Below are positions 23,874 through 32,395 of a stretch of DNA of 38,388 nucleotides, piece by piece. Both the position numbers and the translations under genes were made by a program. Positions within the stretch are counted from its first letter, which is position 1. Each line of letters opens with the position of its first letter. A model generated the notes under the pieces. That model worked only from the letters and a program-made list of their open reading frames with translations. It did no database searches and was not told where the DNA came from. Source of the DNA: an uncultured Elusimicrobia bacterium (GTDB lineage: Bacteria; Elusimicrobiota; Elusimicrobia; UBA1565; UBA9628); NCBI GenBank assembly GCA_903830945.1, contig CAIKVT010000077.1, positions 1-38,388 of the forward strand, given 5' to 3'.

Positions 23874-25931
23874 ATGGCATCCCTTCTCGTTCTTCCGCTC
23901 GTTCTGCTCTTCGCCGTCCCGCCGGTCCTGGCCGACGAAGGCATGTGGACCCTGGACAACCTGCCCGTCAAGCAGCTCCAGGAGCGCTACAACTTCGCCC
24001 CAACGACGGACTGGCTCACCAAGGCGCGACTGGCCTCGGTGCGCTTCAACGACGGGGGCTCCGGCGCCTTCGTCTCCTCCAACGGACTGGTCATCACAAA
24101 CCACCACGTGGCCTTAGGCCAACTCCAGAAGATGTCCACAGATAAGAAGGACTACGTGAAGGAAGGCTTCTTCGCGCGGCGACCCGCCGAAGAGCAACCC
24201 TGCCCGGACCTGGAGCTCAACGTCCTATTCTCAACCCAGGACGTCACGGCCCGCGTGCTGGCCGCCATCGACGCCAAGGCCTCGGACGCCGTCCAGAACG
24301 CCCAGCGCAAGGCCGAGATATCACGGATAGAGAAAGAATCCTTCGACCAGACCAAGCTGCGCTCGGACGTAGTCGAGCTCTACAACGGCGGGCAGTACCA
24401 ACTCTACCGCTATAAAAAATACACAGACGTGCGCCTGGTCATGGCGGCCGAGGTGCAAGCGGCCTTCTACGGCGGCGACTACGACAACTTCGTCTTCCCG
24501 CGCCACGACCTGGACATGGCCTTCTTCCGCGTCTACGAGGACGACAAGCCGGTCAAGTCTCCAGCCTATTTCAAGTGGAGCCGGTCCGGAGCCAAGGACG
24601 GCGAGCTGGTGTTCGTCTCCGGCCATCCCGGCCACACCGACCGCTTGATGACCGTCAGGCAGCTCGAGTTCGAGCGCGACTACGACCTGCCGACCCGCCT
24701 AAAGAAATTCGCTCTGCGGCGCGCGGCCTTGAACGATTACTCGGCCCGCGGCCCGGAGCCGGCGCGGCGCGCCCGCAACAAGATCTTCGGCCTGGAGAAC
24801 TCCTTCAAGGCCTATACCGGCGAGTTGGCCGGCCTACAGGGCCCCATGCTCATGGCGGCCAAGACCAGCGCGGAAGCCGCCCTACGCACCGCGACGACGG
24901 CCACGCCCGCACTCGCTTCTGCCGTCGCGTCATGGGACCGCCTCGCCGCGGTCCAGGAGAAGCTCGTGGCGCGCTTCAAGGACCTGCAGTATCGCAACGC
25001 TTCGGACTCCCGGCTCGCGGCCATCGCGGAGCGCATCGTGCGCTACGTCGCGGAGGTAGAAAAGCCCAATGACAAGCGCTACGAGGAGTTCCGAGACTCC
25101 AACCTCGACTCCCTACGCTTCCAGCTCTTCTCGCCCGCGCCGATCTATCCGGACCTAGAAGAACATATGCTGGCTTTGGATTTAAAGGAATCCTTGAGCG
25201 AACTCGGCTCAGACCACCCCTATATCAAAGCCGCTTTGGGCGGCAAAGACCCCCTCAGCGTAGCGCACGCGCTCGTCTCCAGCACCGGCCTCGGTGACCC
25301 CGAGCTACGCAGGAAGCTCGTAGCCGGCGGCCGCAAGGCCGTAGCCGTATCCACCGACCCACTGATCGTCTGGGCGCGCGGCCTGGACCCACTCTACCGC
25401 GAACTGCGCACGTGGCGCGAGGATGAGATCGAGAGCGTGGAGGCGCTCGAAGGCAACAGGCTCGCCAAGGCGCGCTTCGCCATCCTGGGCACGTCCACCT
25501 ATCCGGACGCGACCTTCACCCTGCGGCTCTCCTACGGCAAGGTCGCGGGCTATGAAGAAGGCACGACCAAGGTTCCTGGCCGGACCACTTTCTACGGGCT
25601 CTACGACCGGGCGGCCTCTTTCGGCAACCAGCAACCCTTCGACCTCTCCCCCTTGGAAGCCGAGCGCAAATTAGATGTCGACCTTGCCACACCTATAGAC
25701 TTCATCACAACCAACGACATCATCGGCGGCAATTCCGGCAGTCCGGTCTTCAATCGAGATGGAGAATACGTCGGCCTCATCTTCGACGGGAACATCCCGG
25801 GGCTGGCGCTGCGCTTCGCCTATTCTGAAGAGAGGGCTCGAGCCGTGGCCGTGCACTCCTCCGGCATCCTCGAGGGGCTGCGCAAGATCTACCGGATGGG
25901 CTCGCTGGCGGACGAATTGACCGCCCCGTAG
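23874..25931 (+). CDS. Secreted S46 family dipeptidyl peptidase (DPP7/DPP11-like)
   Basis: 685 residues. S46 enzymes are periplasmic serine peptidases that release dipeptides from peptide N-termini in asaccharolytic and peptide-using bacteria. A signal peptide (LLVLPLVLLFAVPPVLA|DEGMW) precedes the conserved GMWTLDNLP start. The triad is visible: His in GLVITNHHVAL (77/78), Asp in FPRHDLDMAFF and Ser621 in IGGNSGSPVFN. The start at 23874 has GGAGG four bases upstream and directly yields the signal peptide; the frame extends to 23811 without support. Together with the peptide transporter and P1 and M28-C39 peptidases elsewhere, it suggests use of peptides as nutrients. Confidence 0.95.
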   Translation: MASLLVLPLVLLFAVPPVLADEGMWTLDNLPVKQLQERYNFAPTTDWLTKARLASVRFNDGGSGAFVSSNGLVITNHHVALGQLQKMSTDKKDYVKEGFFARRPAEEQPCPDLELNVLFSTQDVTARVLAAIDAKASDAVQNAQRKAEISRIEKESFDQTKLRSDVVELYNGGQYQLYRYKKYTDVRLVMAAEVQAAFYGGDYDNFVFPRHDLDMAFFRVYEDDKPVKSPAYFKWSRSGAKDGELVFVSGHPGHTDRLMTVRQLEFERDYDLPTRLKKFALRRAALNDYSARGPEPARRARNKIFGLENSFKAYTGELAGLQGPMLMAAKTSAEAALRTATTATPALASAVASWDRLAAVQEKLVARFKDLQYRNASDSRLAAIAERIVRYVAEVEKPNDKRYEEFRDSNLDSLRFQLFSPAPIYPDLEEHMLALDLKESLSELGSDHPYIKAALGGKDPLSVAHALVSSTGLGDPELRRKLVAGGRKAVAVSTDPLIVWARGLDPLYRELRTWREDEIESVEALEGNRLAKARFAILGTSTYPDATFTLRLSYGKVAGYEEGTTKVPGRTTFYGLYDRAASFGNQQPFDLSPLEAERKLDVDLATPIDFITTNDIIGGNSGSPVFNRDGEYVGLIFDGNIPGLALRFAYSEERARAVAVHSSGILEGLRKIYRMGSLADELTAP

Positions 25932-25965
25932 CCCTTTGAGCAGATGGCCCGGTCTCGCCACGATT

Positions 25966-25974
25966 TGATAACCT
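25966..25974 (+). promoter_or_regulatory. Extended -10 promoter of the metallophosphoesterase gene
   Basis: TGaTAACCT. The predicted start at 25981 is one base before the ATG at 25982, so a leaderless mRNA is expected. No ribosome site is visible. Confidence 0.45.
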
Positions 25975-25981
25975 AGACGCC

Positions 25982-26956
25982 ATGAACAAGCGTTCCTCTG
26001 CGGTGTGCCTCTCCCTGGCCCTCGTTCTTCTAGGCCCAGCCTTGCCTTGTTCAGCGGCCCCGCGGGATTACACCCGCTTGGTCGTATTCTCGGACCCGCA
26101 CCTGCCCGGACGGCTCCTCCCGGAGAAGAACCAGGTCATAGAAACGGTCAACCAGTGGGATGACGTAGACGGCGTCGCGGTGACTGGAGACGTCACCGCA
26201 GGCCAAGGAACGAAAGAGGAGTACGCCTTCGCCAAGGAGTTCTTCGCCAAACTCAAGGCGCCCGTTTATCCCATCGCCGGCAACCACGACTACATCTACG
26301 ACCTCGATCCGGACGGCCAAACGCGTAAAGCCCCTCCCGAGGTGCGTCAGGCAAAGCTCAAGCTCCTCCAAGACACCTTCGGCCTGCCCGCGACGCGCTA
26401 TGAAAAGAAGTTCGGCCGCTATCTCTGTCTGTTCATCTCCAACGACGACCTATACTCCCCGCTGCTCACCGTGATGTCGAGCGGCACCTTAGCCTGGCTA
26501 CAAGACGAACTACTGAACAACCCTGACGCCCCGACCATCATCTTCTTCCATGGGCCGCTAGCGGGGACGATCCGAAGCCGCAATGAGGTCAGCGGCAATC
26601 CCGGCTTCATCGCCCAGCCAGCGGACCATCTGCGCAAGCTGCTGCGGCGGAACCCCCAGGTCTTCATGTGGGTCTCCGGCCATACCCACATCGGCGCGAC
26701 CAACGCCAGATTCGCGGACCGCAAGATCAACCTCTACGACGGCCGGGTCGCCGAGATCCACAACAGCGACATGGACGGCCGTAGCTACCTCTCGGCCAAC
26801 GACCACGAGACGACCACCCACGGCACCATTTGGACCAACTCCCTGTTCCTCTATCCGGACAAGGTAGTGGTCAAGACCTACGACCACAAGAAAGGGACCT
26901 GGCTAAAAGCCCTGACCCGGGAGATCCATCCCGACCCCGTCAAAAAACAACCGTAA
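25982..26956 (+). CDS. Secreted metallophosphoesterase
   Basis: 324 residues. A signal peptide (VCLSLALVLLGPALPCSAA) leads into a calcineurin-like phosphoesterase with all metal motifs: SDPHLPG (D-x-H), TGDVT (GD), AGNHDY (GNHD), FFHGP and GHTH. These bind two metals and cleave phosphomonoesters or diesters. Export suggests a periplasmic role in phosphate or nucleotide salvage; the substrate is unknown. A Cys near the cleavage site (ALPCS) is not a good lipobox because Pro precedes it. Confidence 0.92.
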   Translation: MNKRSSAVCLSLALVLLGPALPCSAAPRDYTRLVVFSDPHLPGRLLPEKNQVIETVNQWDDVDGVAVTGDVTAGQGTKEEYAFAKEFFAKLKAPVYPIAGNHDYIYDLDPDGQTRKAPPEVRQAKLKLLQDTFGLPATRYEKKFGRYLCLFISNDDLYSPLLTVMSSGTLAWLQDELLNNPDAPTIIFFHGPLAGTIRSRNEVSGNPGFIAQPADHLRKLLRRNPQVFMWVSGHTHIGATNARFADRKINLYDGRVAEIHNSDMDGRSYLSANDHETTTHGTIWTNSLFLYPDKVVVKTYDHKKGTWLKALTREIHPDPVKKQP

Positions 26957-26975
26957 AGATCCCGTCCGCGTCCAG

Positions 26976-27112
26976 ATTCAGGGACACCACACTCATCTGC
27001 TCACGGATCACGTGCTGTGTCCCGGATCAGCCTGAACTGTTTTTTGTTACCATGAATAGATGAATTCAGGGACACTAGACCTATCTGCCTGGGAGTTAAG
27101 TGTGGTGTCCCC
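26976..27112. repeat. Pair of REP-like hairpin repeats
   Basis: Two roughly 50-bp units, 26976-27025 and 27064-27113, start with the same ATTCAGGGACAC, share ATCTGC about 19 bases in, and end with GTGTCCC. Each can fold through GGGACAC/GTGTCCC arms. The left unit's GGGACACCACAC also pairs with the right unit's GTGTGGTGTCCC, so the pair can form a large cruciform, as in REPINs. The sequence style recalls repeats linked to Y1-type (REP-associated) transposases; none is in this window. Confidence 0.6.
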
Positions 27113-27139
27113 GCATCTGCCTCATCTGGCGTAGAGAAG

Positions 27140-29389
27140 ATGGCATTTGTCTGCGCTCTGCTCGTTTTAGGCCTCAGCGGCCTAGTTGGCCAGATTGTGC
27201 TCCTGCGCGAGTTCTTGGTCGTCGCCTCGGGCAACGAGCTGGCCATCGGCGTGTTCCTGGGCAACTGGCTGGCCTTGGAAGCGCTGGGATGCTTCCTGGC
27301 CGGACGGGTCTGGGCGAAGTCCGAACGCCCGGCCGCCGCCTTCGCCCTCTGCCAAGCCTGCTTCGCCGTAGCACTGCCCGCGGCCCTCTTCGCGATCCGA
27401 GACCTGCGGGCGCTCTGCGGCGCGGCCCCCGGCGAGGCTTTAAGCCTAGCGGCGATGTTCACAGTCTCGCTGGCTCTTCTGGCCTGCGTCTGCGTCCCGC
27501 ACGGCGCTCTCTTCGCCCTGGCCGGGCGCATGCGGCAGCGCGAGGATCCCGGCCGCGAGAACGGCGGCATGATCTACGGCTGGGAGACCTTGGGCACGCT
27601 GGCCGGCGGCCTCATCCTGACGTTCTGGCTCATCCCCCGCTTCCAGTCCTTCCGCATCGTTCTGGCCGTCTCGACTTTGGACCTGCTCTTCTGCGTTATG
27701 ACCCTAGCCCGCGCCAAGGAGGAACGCTCAGCGAAGCTCTGGGGCCTCTACGGCTTGGGCGCAACGGCCGCCGCGATCCTGGCGCTGGGCCCGGCCGCCG
27801 CCACGCTGCACCGCGTCTCAGTGCAGCGCCAGTGGCCCGGTTCGGAGGTCGTGTTCTACGACAACTCGGTCTACGGCAACATCACGGTGCTTAAGTCCGA
27901 AGGCCAGTTCACCTTCCTGACCGACGGCAAGATCGCCACGACCTCGCCGGTGCCCGACATCGAGTCCGTCGAGGAGCTCGCCCACTTCGCGCTCTTGGCG
28001 CAGCCCCGGCCCGACGACGTTTTGGTCCTGGGCGGCGGCGCGGGCGGCCTACTGCGCGAGGTCCTCAAGCACCCGGTCCAGCGCGTCGATTACGCGGAGC
28101 TCGACCCTCTGCTCCTAGCGGCGCTGACGCGCTTCGCGGCGCCCATGACCGGAGGCGAACTCCAGGACCCACGCGTGAGCGTCCACGCCGCGGACGGCCG
28201 GCTCTTCGTCAAAGGCGCGGCGCGCCGCTACGACGTCATCCTCATCGGCGCGCTGCAACCGGACAGCCTGCAAGCCAACCGGCTCCTCACAATGGAATTC
28301 TTCGCCTTAGCCCGGACCCGGCTCAAGCCCGGCGGCCTGCTCGCCTTCTCCTTGCCGGGGTCCACAGCCTTCCTGGAGCCGGACCTCGCGAGCCTCAACT
28401 CCTGCGTTCTGCAGGCGGCCTCGGGCGTCTTCGCCGTTGTGCGGCCCATCCCGGGTGAGACCAACATCTTTCTGGCCTCCGACGAACCTGGGTTCAACGG
28501 CCTGACCGCCGGACTGCTGATCCAGCGCCTGCGCAAGCGCCGCATACAGACCGGCTTCGTAGGCCCGGAACAGCTCTCTCTGCGCCTGGAGGAGCAATGG
28601 GGCCGGATGTTCCAGAGGTTCCTATCCCCGGTCGCGGCCCGGGCCGGGATCAACCGGGATTTTAACCCGCGAGCCGTGCTCCATGAACTGGCTGATTACA
28701 ACGCCATGTTCTCACCAGGCGCGGCGCGGCTCTTTACCTGGGCCGAGCTCCTGACCTTGCCGCGCCTGGCTGCGGCCTTAGTCGCCGTGCTGCTGGCCGC
28801 CTTAGCCTGGCATGGGCGCCGGCGCAGGCTCTCCTCCTTCGCCGCACCCTTGGCCATCATTACCACGGGCTTTGGCGGGATGGTCTATAATATGGCGCTG
28901 ACCTTCGCCTTCCAGGCGCTCTACGGCTATGTCTATCTCTGGATCGGCCTTTTGATCTCTGTGTTCATGGCCGGCGCGGCCGGAGCGAGCCTTCTGTTCT
29001 CCTGCGGGACCGGTCCCGCGCGGCGCACGTTCCTAGGCTTGGAGACCGCTCTGGTCATTTTCTCGGCGGCCCTGCCCATGACCTTCCAAGCGCTAGCCGG
29101 AGCTCCAGTCCCGGACAGCCTCATGAAAGGTGCCTTTTTGATCCTATGTCTCGTCTCCGGCGCCTTGACCGGAGCGCAGTTCCCTCTGGCCTGCCGGATG
29201 CCGGGCCCGGGCATGGCCTCGCTCTACTCTTGCGATTTATTGGGCGGCTGGCTGGGCGCGACGGTCGGCAGCGCGGTGCTCCTGCCGATCCTGGGATTGC
29301 GGGATGTCTGCTTCTGCGTGGCGCTGCTCAAACTCGCCAGCCTCGCCCTGTGCGTCGCGGCGCTGCCTCTGGCGGGACGGAAGACATGA
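27140..29389 (+). CDS. Membrane-embedded spermidine synthase-like protein
   Basis: 749 residues in three parts: about seven N-terminal membrane helices (1-235), a spermidine-synthase-like Rossmann domain (about 240-500) and about seven C-terminal helices (530-745). The nucleotide-binding motif reads VLVLGGGAGGLLREVLKH, where true enzymes have GGGDGG. The catalytic DSSDP-type segment is replaced (VILIGALQPDS), so the usual catalytic Asp is absent. FLTDGKIATTS fits the SpeE substrate loop. It thus looks like a methyl- or aminopropyl-transferase fold with another activity, held in the inner membrane. Its stop overlaps the radical SAM gene (ATGA), so the two probably work together. Confidence 0.85.
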   Translation: MAFVCALLVLGLSGLVGQIVLLREFLVVASGNELAIGVFLGNWLALEALGCFLAGRVWAKSERPAAAFALCQACFAVALPAALFAIRDLRALCGAAPGEALSLAAMFTVSLALLACVCVPHGALFALAGRMRQREDPGRENGGMIYGWETLGTLAGGLILTFWLIPRFQSFRIVLAVSTLDLLFCVMTLARAKEERSAKLWGLYGLGATAAAILALGPAAATLHRVSVQRQWPGSEVVFYDNSVYGNITVLKSEGQFTFLTDGKIATTSPVPDIESVEELAHFALLAQPRPDDVLVLGGGAGGLLREVLKHPVQRVDYAELDPLLLAALTRFAAPMTGGELQDPRVSVHAADGRLFVKGAARRYDVILIGALQPDSLQANRLLTMEFFALARTRLKPGGLLAFSLPGSTAFLEPDLASLNSCVLQAASGVFAVVRPIPGETNIFLASDEPGFNGLTAGLLIQRLRKRRIQTGFVGPEQLSLRLEEQWGRMFQRFLSPVAARAGINRDFNPRAVLHELADYNAMFSPGAARLFTWAELLTLPRLAAALVAVLLAALAWHGRRRRLSSFAAPLAIITTGFGGMVYNMALTFAFQALYGYVYLWIGLLISVFMAGAAGASLLFSCGTGPARRTFLGLETALVIFSAALPMTFQALAGAPVPDSLMKGAFLILCLVSGALTGAQFPLACRMPGPGMASLYSCDLLGGWLGATVGSAVLLPILGLRDVCFCVALLKLASLALCVAALPLAGRKT

Positions 29390-30483
29390 AGCGCTGGATC
29401 GCGCGCGTCGTAGGCGCCGCCGTGCTCGTAGGCGCTGTTTTGGTCTCCTGGAACTGGTCCGCGGAGAAGCCGCCCTTCGGCCATGAGTGCAGGTTCTACA
29501 AGACGCTCTTCGACGGCCAGGTGCAGTGTCGGCTCTGCCCACGCAAATGCGTCATCCCTGAAGGAAAACGCGGCACCTGCAACATCCGCCAGAACGTGAA
29601 CGGCAAGCTCATCCTCGTCACGTACGGCAAACCCTGCTCGATCGGAGTCGAGCCCATCGAGAAAGCTCCGCTGTTCCACTTCATGCCAGGGCACCGGCGC
29701 CTGGTCCTGGCCACGGTGGGCTGCGTGCTGCGCTGCCGCTTCTGTCAGAACTGGCAGATATCCCAGGCCGCCTTCGAGGATGTGCCGCATTACGAGCTGA
29801 GCCCGGAGCAGGTCGTGGCGGTCGCGCTGCATGAGAAGGCGGCCTCCATTTGCTTTACCTTCACCGAGCCCACGGTGTTCTACGAGTATATGTACGACGT
29901 GGCCAAGCTGGCCCATGAGAAAGGACTCAAAACCTCCATGATCACGAGCGGCTACATCGAGACCGAGCCGCTAGTCGAGCTGCTCAAGGTGCTCGACGCA
30001 GTCAAGATCGATCTCAAGGGCTTCACGGAGAAATTCTACGAGGAGATGGCCGCGGCCGACCTGGCGCCGGTCTTAGCCGCCATCAAGACAGTCAAAAAGA
30101 GCGGCCGGTGGCTGGAAATCGTCAACCTGGTCATCCCCGGCCAGAACGATGACCCCCAGGACACGGCGAGGATGTGTCGTTGGCTCAATGAGAACACGGG
30201 GGCTGACACACCCGTGCACTTCACGCGCTTTTTTCCCGCGTACAAGTTATTGAGCGTGCCGCCCACTCCCGTAGCGACACTGGTACGCGCCTACGACATC
30301 GCCAAGGCCGCGGGCTTACATTACGTCTATGTCGGCAACGTACCCGGCCATCCCATGGAGAACACCCTTTGCCCTAAATGCGGCAAGACCTTGATCGAGC
30401 GGCAAGGCTTCCAGGTCGTCAAGAACAGCCTCAAGAATGGCCGCTGCCCTTACTGCGGGGAGCGTCTCAACGGACTGTGGTGA
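29386..30483 (+). CDS. amrS: Membrane-anchored AmrS-like radical SAM enzyme
   Basis: 365 residues. An N-terminal anchor (VVGAAVLVGAVLVSW) is followed by CRLCPRKCVIPEGKRGTC, EPIEKAPLFHFMPGH and the 4Fe-4S motif GCVLRCRFCQNWQISQ (CxxxCxxC). The middle has FTFTEPTVFYEYMYDVAK and MITSGY, typical of AmmeMemoRadiSam-system radical SAM proteins, whose reaction is not known. A C-terminal zinc-ribbon-like part has CPKCGKTL and CPYCGERL. No AmmeMemo partner genes are adjacent; the 4-nt overlap with the spermidine-synthase-like gene suggests that protein is its partner. The start at 29386 is chosen for the ATGA overlap; the longer frame to 29146 lies inside the upstream gene. Confidence 0.9.
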   Translation: MKRWIARVVGAAVLVGAVLVSWNWSAEKPPFGHECRFYKTLFDGQVQCRLCPRKCVIPEGKRGTCNIRQNVNGKLILVTYGKPCSIGVEPIEKAPLFHFMPGHRRLVLATVGCVLRCRFCQNWQISQAAFEDVPHYELSPEQVVAVALHEKAASICFTFTEPTVFYEYMYDVAKLAHEKGLKTSMITSGYIETEPLVELLKVLDAVKIDLKGFTEKFYEEMAAADLAPVLAAIKTVKKSGRWLEIVNLVIPGQNDDPQDTARMCRWLNENTGADTPVHFTRFFPAYKLLSVPPTPVATLVRAYDIAKAAGLHYVYVGNVPGHPMENTLCPKCGKTLIERQGFQVVKNSLKNGRCPYCGERLNGLW

Positions 30484-30502
30484 GCCCCACCAGAAACCGA
30501 AG

Positions 30503-31225
30503 TCACGAGGTGGCCTTGGCAACGATCATACGCCAGCGGAAGGCCCAGCGCCAGGAGATCTCGGACGCGAGCAGGCCGGCACGGCGCGCGAGGTCCTCGA
30601 GATCCGATCGGTGAAAGGCGCGCAACACCGAGAGCGGGGCATCATGGCGGATGAGACGGTTCCTCGAAAGCCCGGCGCTTAGCCCCCGAACCGCGTAGTA
30701 GGCGGCCGGATGGCGATGAAGGTCGTTGATCACAAGCCCCCACCGGCAGAGCTTATACATCTTGGCCAGGGCCTGGACCGCCGCGTCGTCGGGGAGATGG
30801 TGAAGGAGCAACGCCGCGTGCACGATGTCGTATGTCCGCGTGGCGGGCAGGTCGAAAAGGTCCTGGGCGGTGAATTCCAGGCCGGGCAGACCGGCATTTC
30901 TCAGGCGCGCGCAAGCCACGGCCTCCGACGCCAGATCGATACCGTAGACGCGCGCGCTCAGTCCACGCCGGCGCGCCCACGAGACGATGCGCCGCGCTGT
31001 ATCTCCCCCACCCGAGCCCACATCCAGGACGTCGAACTCGCGACACCCGGACGGGATAAGGCGCTCCAAAGCTCCCAAAGTCACGCCGTAGCCGCCCAAG
31101 GCCGCATTGATAGAGGCCAACTCCCTTAAGCACTCGGCCAATTCCGCCGGGTCGAGGTCGGAAGCATCGATGAGTTCGCGAACCTTGCTGCGCGTCTTAA
31201 AGTCCGGCGAGGCAGGATCGCTCAT
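30503..31225 (-). CDS. Class I SAM-dependent methyltransferase (type III PKS operon)
   Basis: 240 residues. The SAM-binding motif VLDVGSGGGDTARR, then RVYGIDLASEAV and DIVHAALLLHHLPDDAA mark a Rossmann methyltransferase of the UbiE/small-molecule type. It follows the type III PKS with a 4-nt ATGA overlap. By comparison with phenolic-lipid operons it could methylate a ring hydroxyl or carbon of the PKS product; srs-type operons normally use an isoprenylcysteine-methyltransferase-like enzyme instead, so this is a different enzyme class in the same slot. Confidence 0.9.
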   Translation of the reverse strand: MSDPASPDFKTRSKVRELIDASDLDPAELAECLRELASINAALGGYGVTLGALERLIPSGCREFDVLDVGSGGGDTARRIVSWARRRGLSARVYGIDLASEAVACARLRNAGLPGLEFTAQDLFDLPATRTYDIVHAALLLHHLPDDAAVQALAKMYKLCRWGLVINDLHRHPAAYYAVRGLSAGLSRNRLIRHDAPLSVLRAFHRSDLEDLARRAGLLASEISWRWAFRWRMIVAKATS

Positions 31226-32358
31226 GGTCTGGAGAAGATTGCGCCCTCCATGGTGAGCCCAGGCCCGAAACCCAGAGCCGCAACGGTGCCTTGCGAAGCC
31301 CGCCGCAATTCTTTATCCAGAACAAAAAAGATGGTCCCACTCGACATATTGCCGCAGGAGCTCAAGACCTCAAAGGAGGATCGGACCTGCGAGTCCGTCA
31401 GGCCCAGGGAAGACTGAACCTCCTCGACGATCTTGCGCCCCCCGGGATGGATGGCCCAGGCGCTGCCGCCACATTTGAGTCCCGCGCGGTCAAAAAGCTC
31501 CCCCACAAAGCCGGACGCGGCGCTCTTAAGTCGCGCAGGGACCTCGCGGTCTAGACGCATCTCGAAGCCAGAGGGTCCGATGCGCCAGGACATATGCTCG
31601 AGACTATCATTCTCGACACGGCTATGAGTGGCGACCAGGTCCGCCAACCCGACCTTGAACCGTCCGGGCCGAGCGTAGACAGCGGCGGCAGCGCCATCGG
31701 CAAAGAGACTGTTGGCCACGATGAAGTCAGGCAGGGCCCTCTTCTGGAAATGCAGGCTGCAGAGCTCGACGCAGACCTGCAGGACCACGGCCTCTGTCTC
31801 AGCCCCCAAGATCTGCCCGGCCATCCTCAGGCCGCTGAAGCCCGCATAGCAGCCCATAAAGCCCAACACCGCCCGGTGAACCTGGGAACCCAGCCCAAGA
31901 CGGCCGATAAGGAGGATATCAGGGCCGGGAGCGAATAGTCCCGTGCAGGTCGTAAAGATCAGGTGGGTGATCTCCGCGGGCTTGGCGCCCGACTCGCGCA
32001 GGGCTTTGCGGCAAGCCGCCTCCGCCAGATCGACGCTCCATTCTTCGTACACCTTCATGCGCGTCGCCGTAGTCGGGAATGGCTCAAGGGCCCAGTTAGG
32101 CGGGTAGAACTCAAAGTCCGCCGGGGAATCCTTAGTATAGTCGGCCAGGACGCTATGCCTTTTAGTGATCCCCGAGGAAGCGTATATCTTTTCAAGGAAA
32201 TCGAGTGTGACCGCGCGCCGGCGGCCCTGGAGCGTGGCCTCGGCCAAAGACGCCATGAAACGTTTGACGGCCGGCTGACCTGCTTGGTGCGGGGGCAATG
32301 CCGTCCCCAATCCATAAAGGCGAGCTCGGGCTTTCCTGCGCCGAGGAGAGTATCTCAC
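31222..32358 (-). CDS. Type III polyketide synthase (chalcone synthase-like)
   Basis: 378 residues from GTG 32358. Type III PKS enzymes extend an acyl-CoA with malonyl-CoA at one active site and cyclise the product to resorcinols, pyrones or phloroglucinols. The triad is complete: Cys in GFMGCYAGFSGL (residue 170), His in WAIHPGGRKIVE (304) and Asn in SSCGNMSSGT (337); spacing fits chalcone synthase. The nonaromatic surroundings suggest fatty acyl starters, which is inference. The start is uncertain: a TTG at 32367 lies inside a near-perfect -10 element, so the GTG at 32358, about two bases after the predicted transcript start, is favoured. Confidence 0.93.
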   Translation of the reverse strand: MRYSPRRRKARARLYGLGTALPPHQAGQPAVKRFMASLAEATLQGRRRAVTLDFLEKIYASSGITKRHSVLADYTKDSPADFEFYPPNWALEPFPTTATRMKVYEEWSVDLAEAACRKALRESGAKPAEITHLIFTTCTGLFAPGPDILLIGRLGLGSQVHRAVLGFMGCYAGFSGLRMAGQILGAETEAVVLQVCVELCSLHFQKRALPDFIVANSLFADGAAAAVYARPGRFKVGLADLVATHSRVENDSLEHMSWRIGPSGFEMRLDREVPARLKSAASGFVGELFDRAGLKCGGSAWAIHPGGRKIVEEVQSSLGLTDSQVRSSFEVLSSCGNMSSGTIFFVLDKELRRASQGTVAALGFGPGLTMEGAIFSRP

Positions 32359-32366
32359 GCGGGCCA

Positions 32367-32375
32367 ATTATAGCA
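32367..32375 (-). promoter_or_regulatory. Extended -10 promoter before the type III PKS
   Basis: TGcTATAAT on the minus strand, a perfect extended -10, in the 28-bp gap between monooxygenase and PKS genes. Start near 32360 would give an almost leaderless mRNA beginning at GTG 32358. It would allow the PKS and methyltransferase to be expressed apart from the monooxygenase. Confidence 0.6.
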
Positions 32376-32395
32376 CACGCCCGCGGGACTACAGA

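Noticed and set aside
27100-27894. 264-codon plus-strand frame overlapping the SpeE-like gene
   Set aside because: Alternate frame of the SpeE-like gene; Arg/Pro-rich with no motif, while the other frame has clear helices and motifs.
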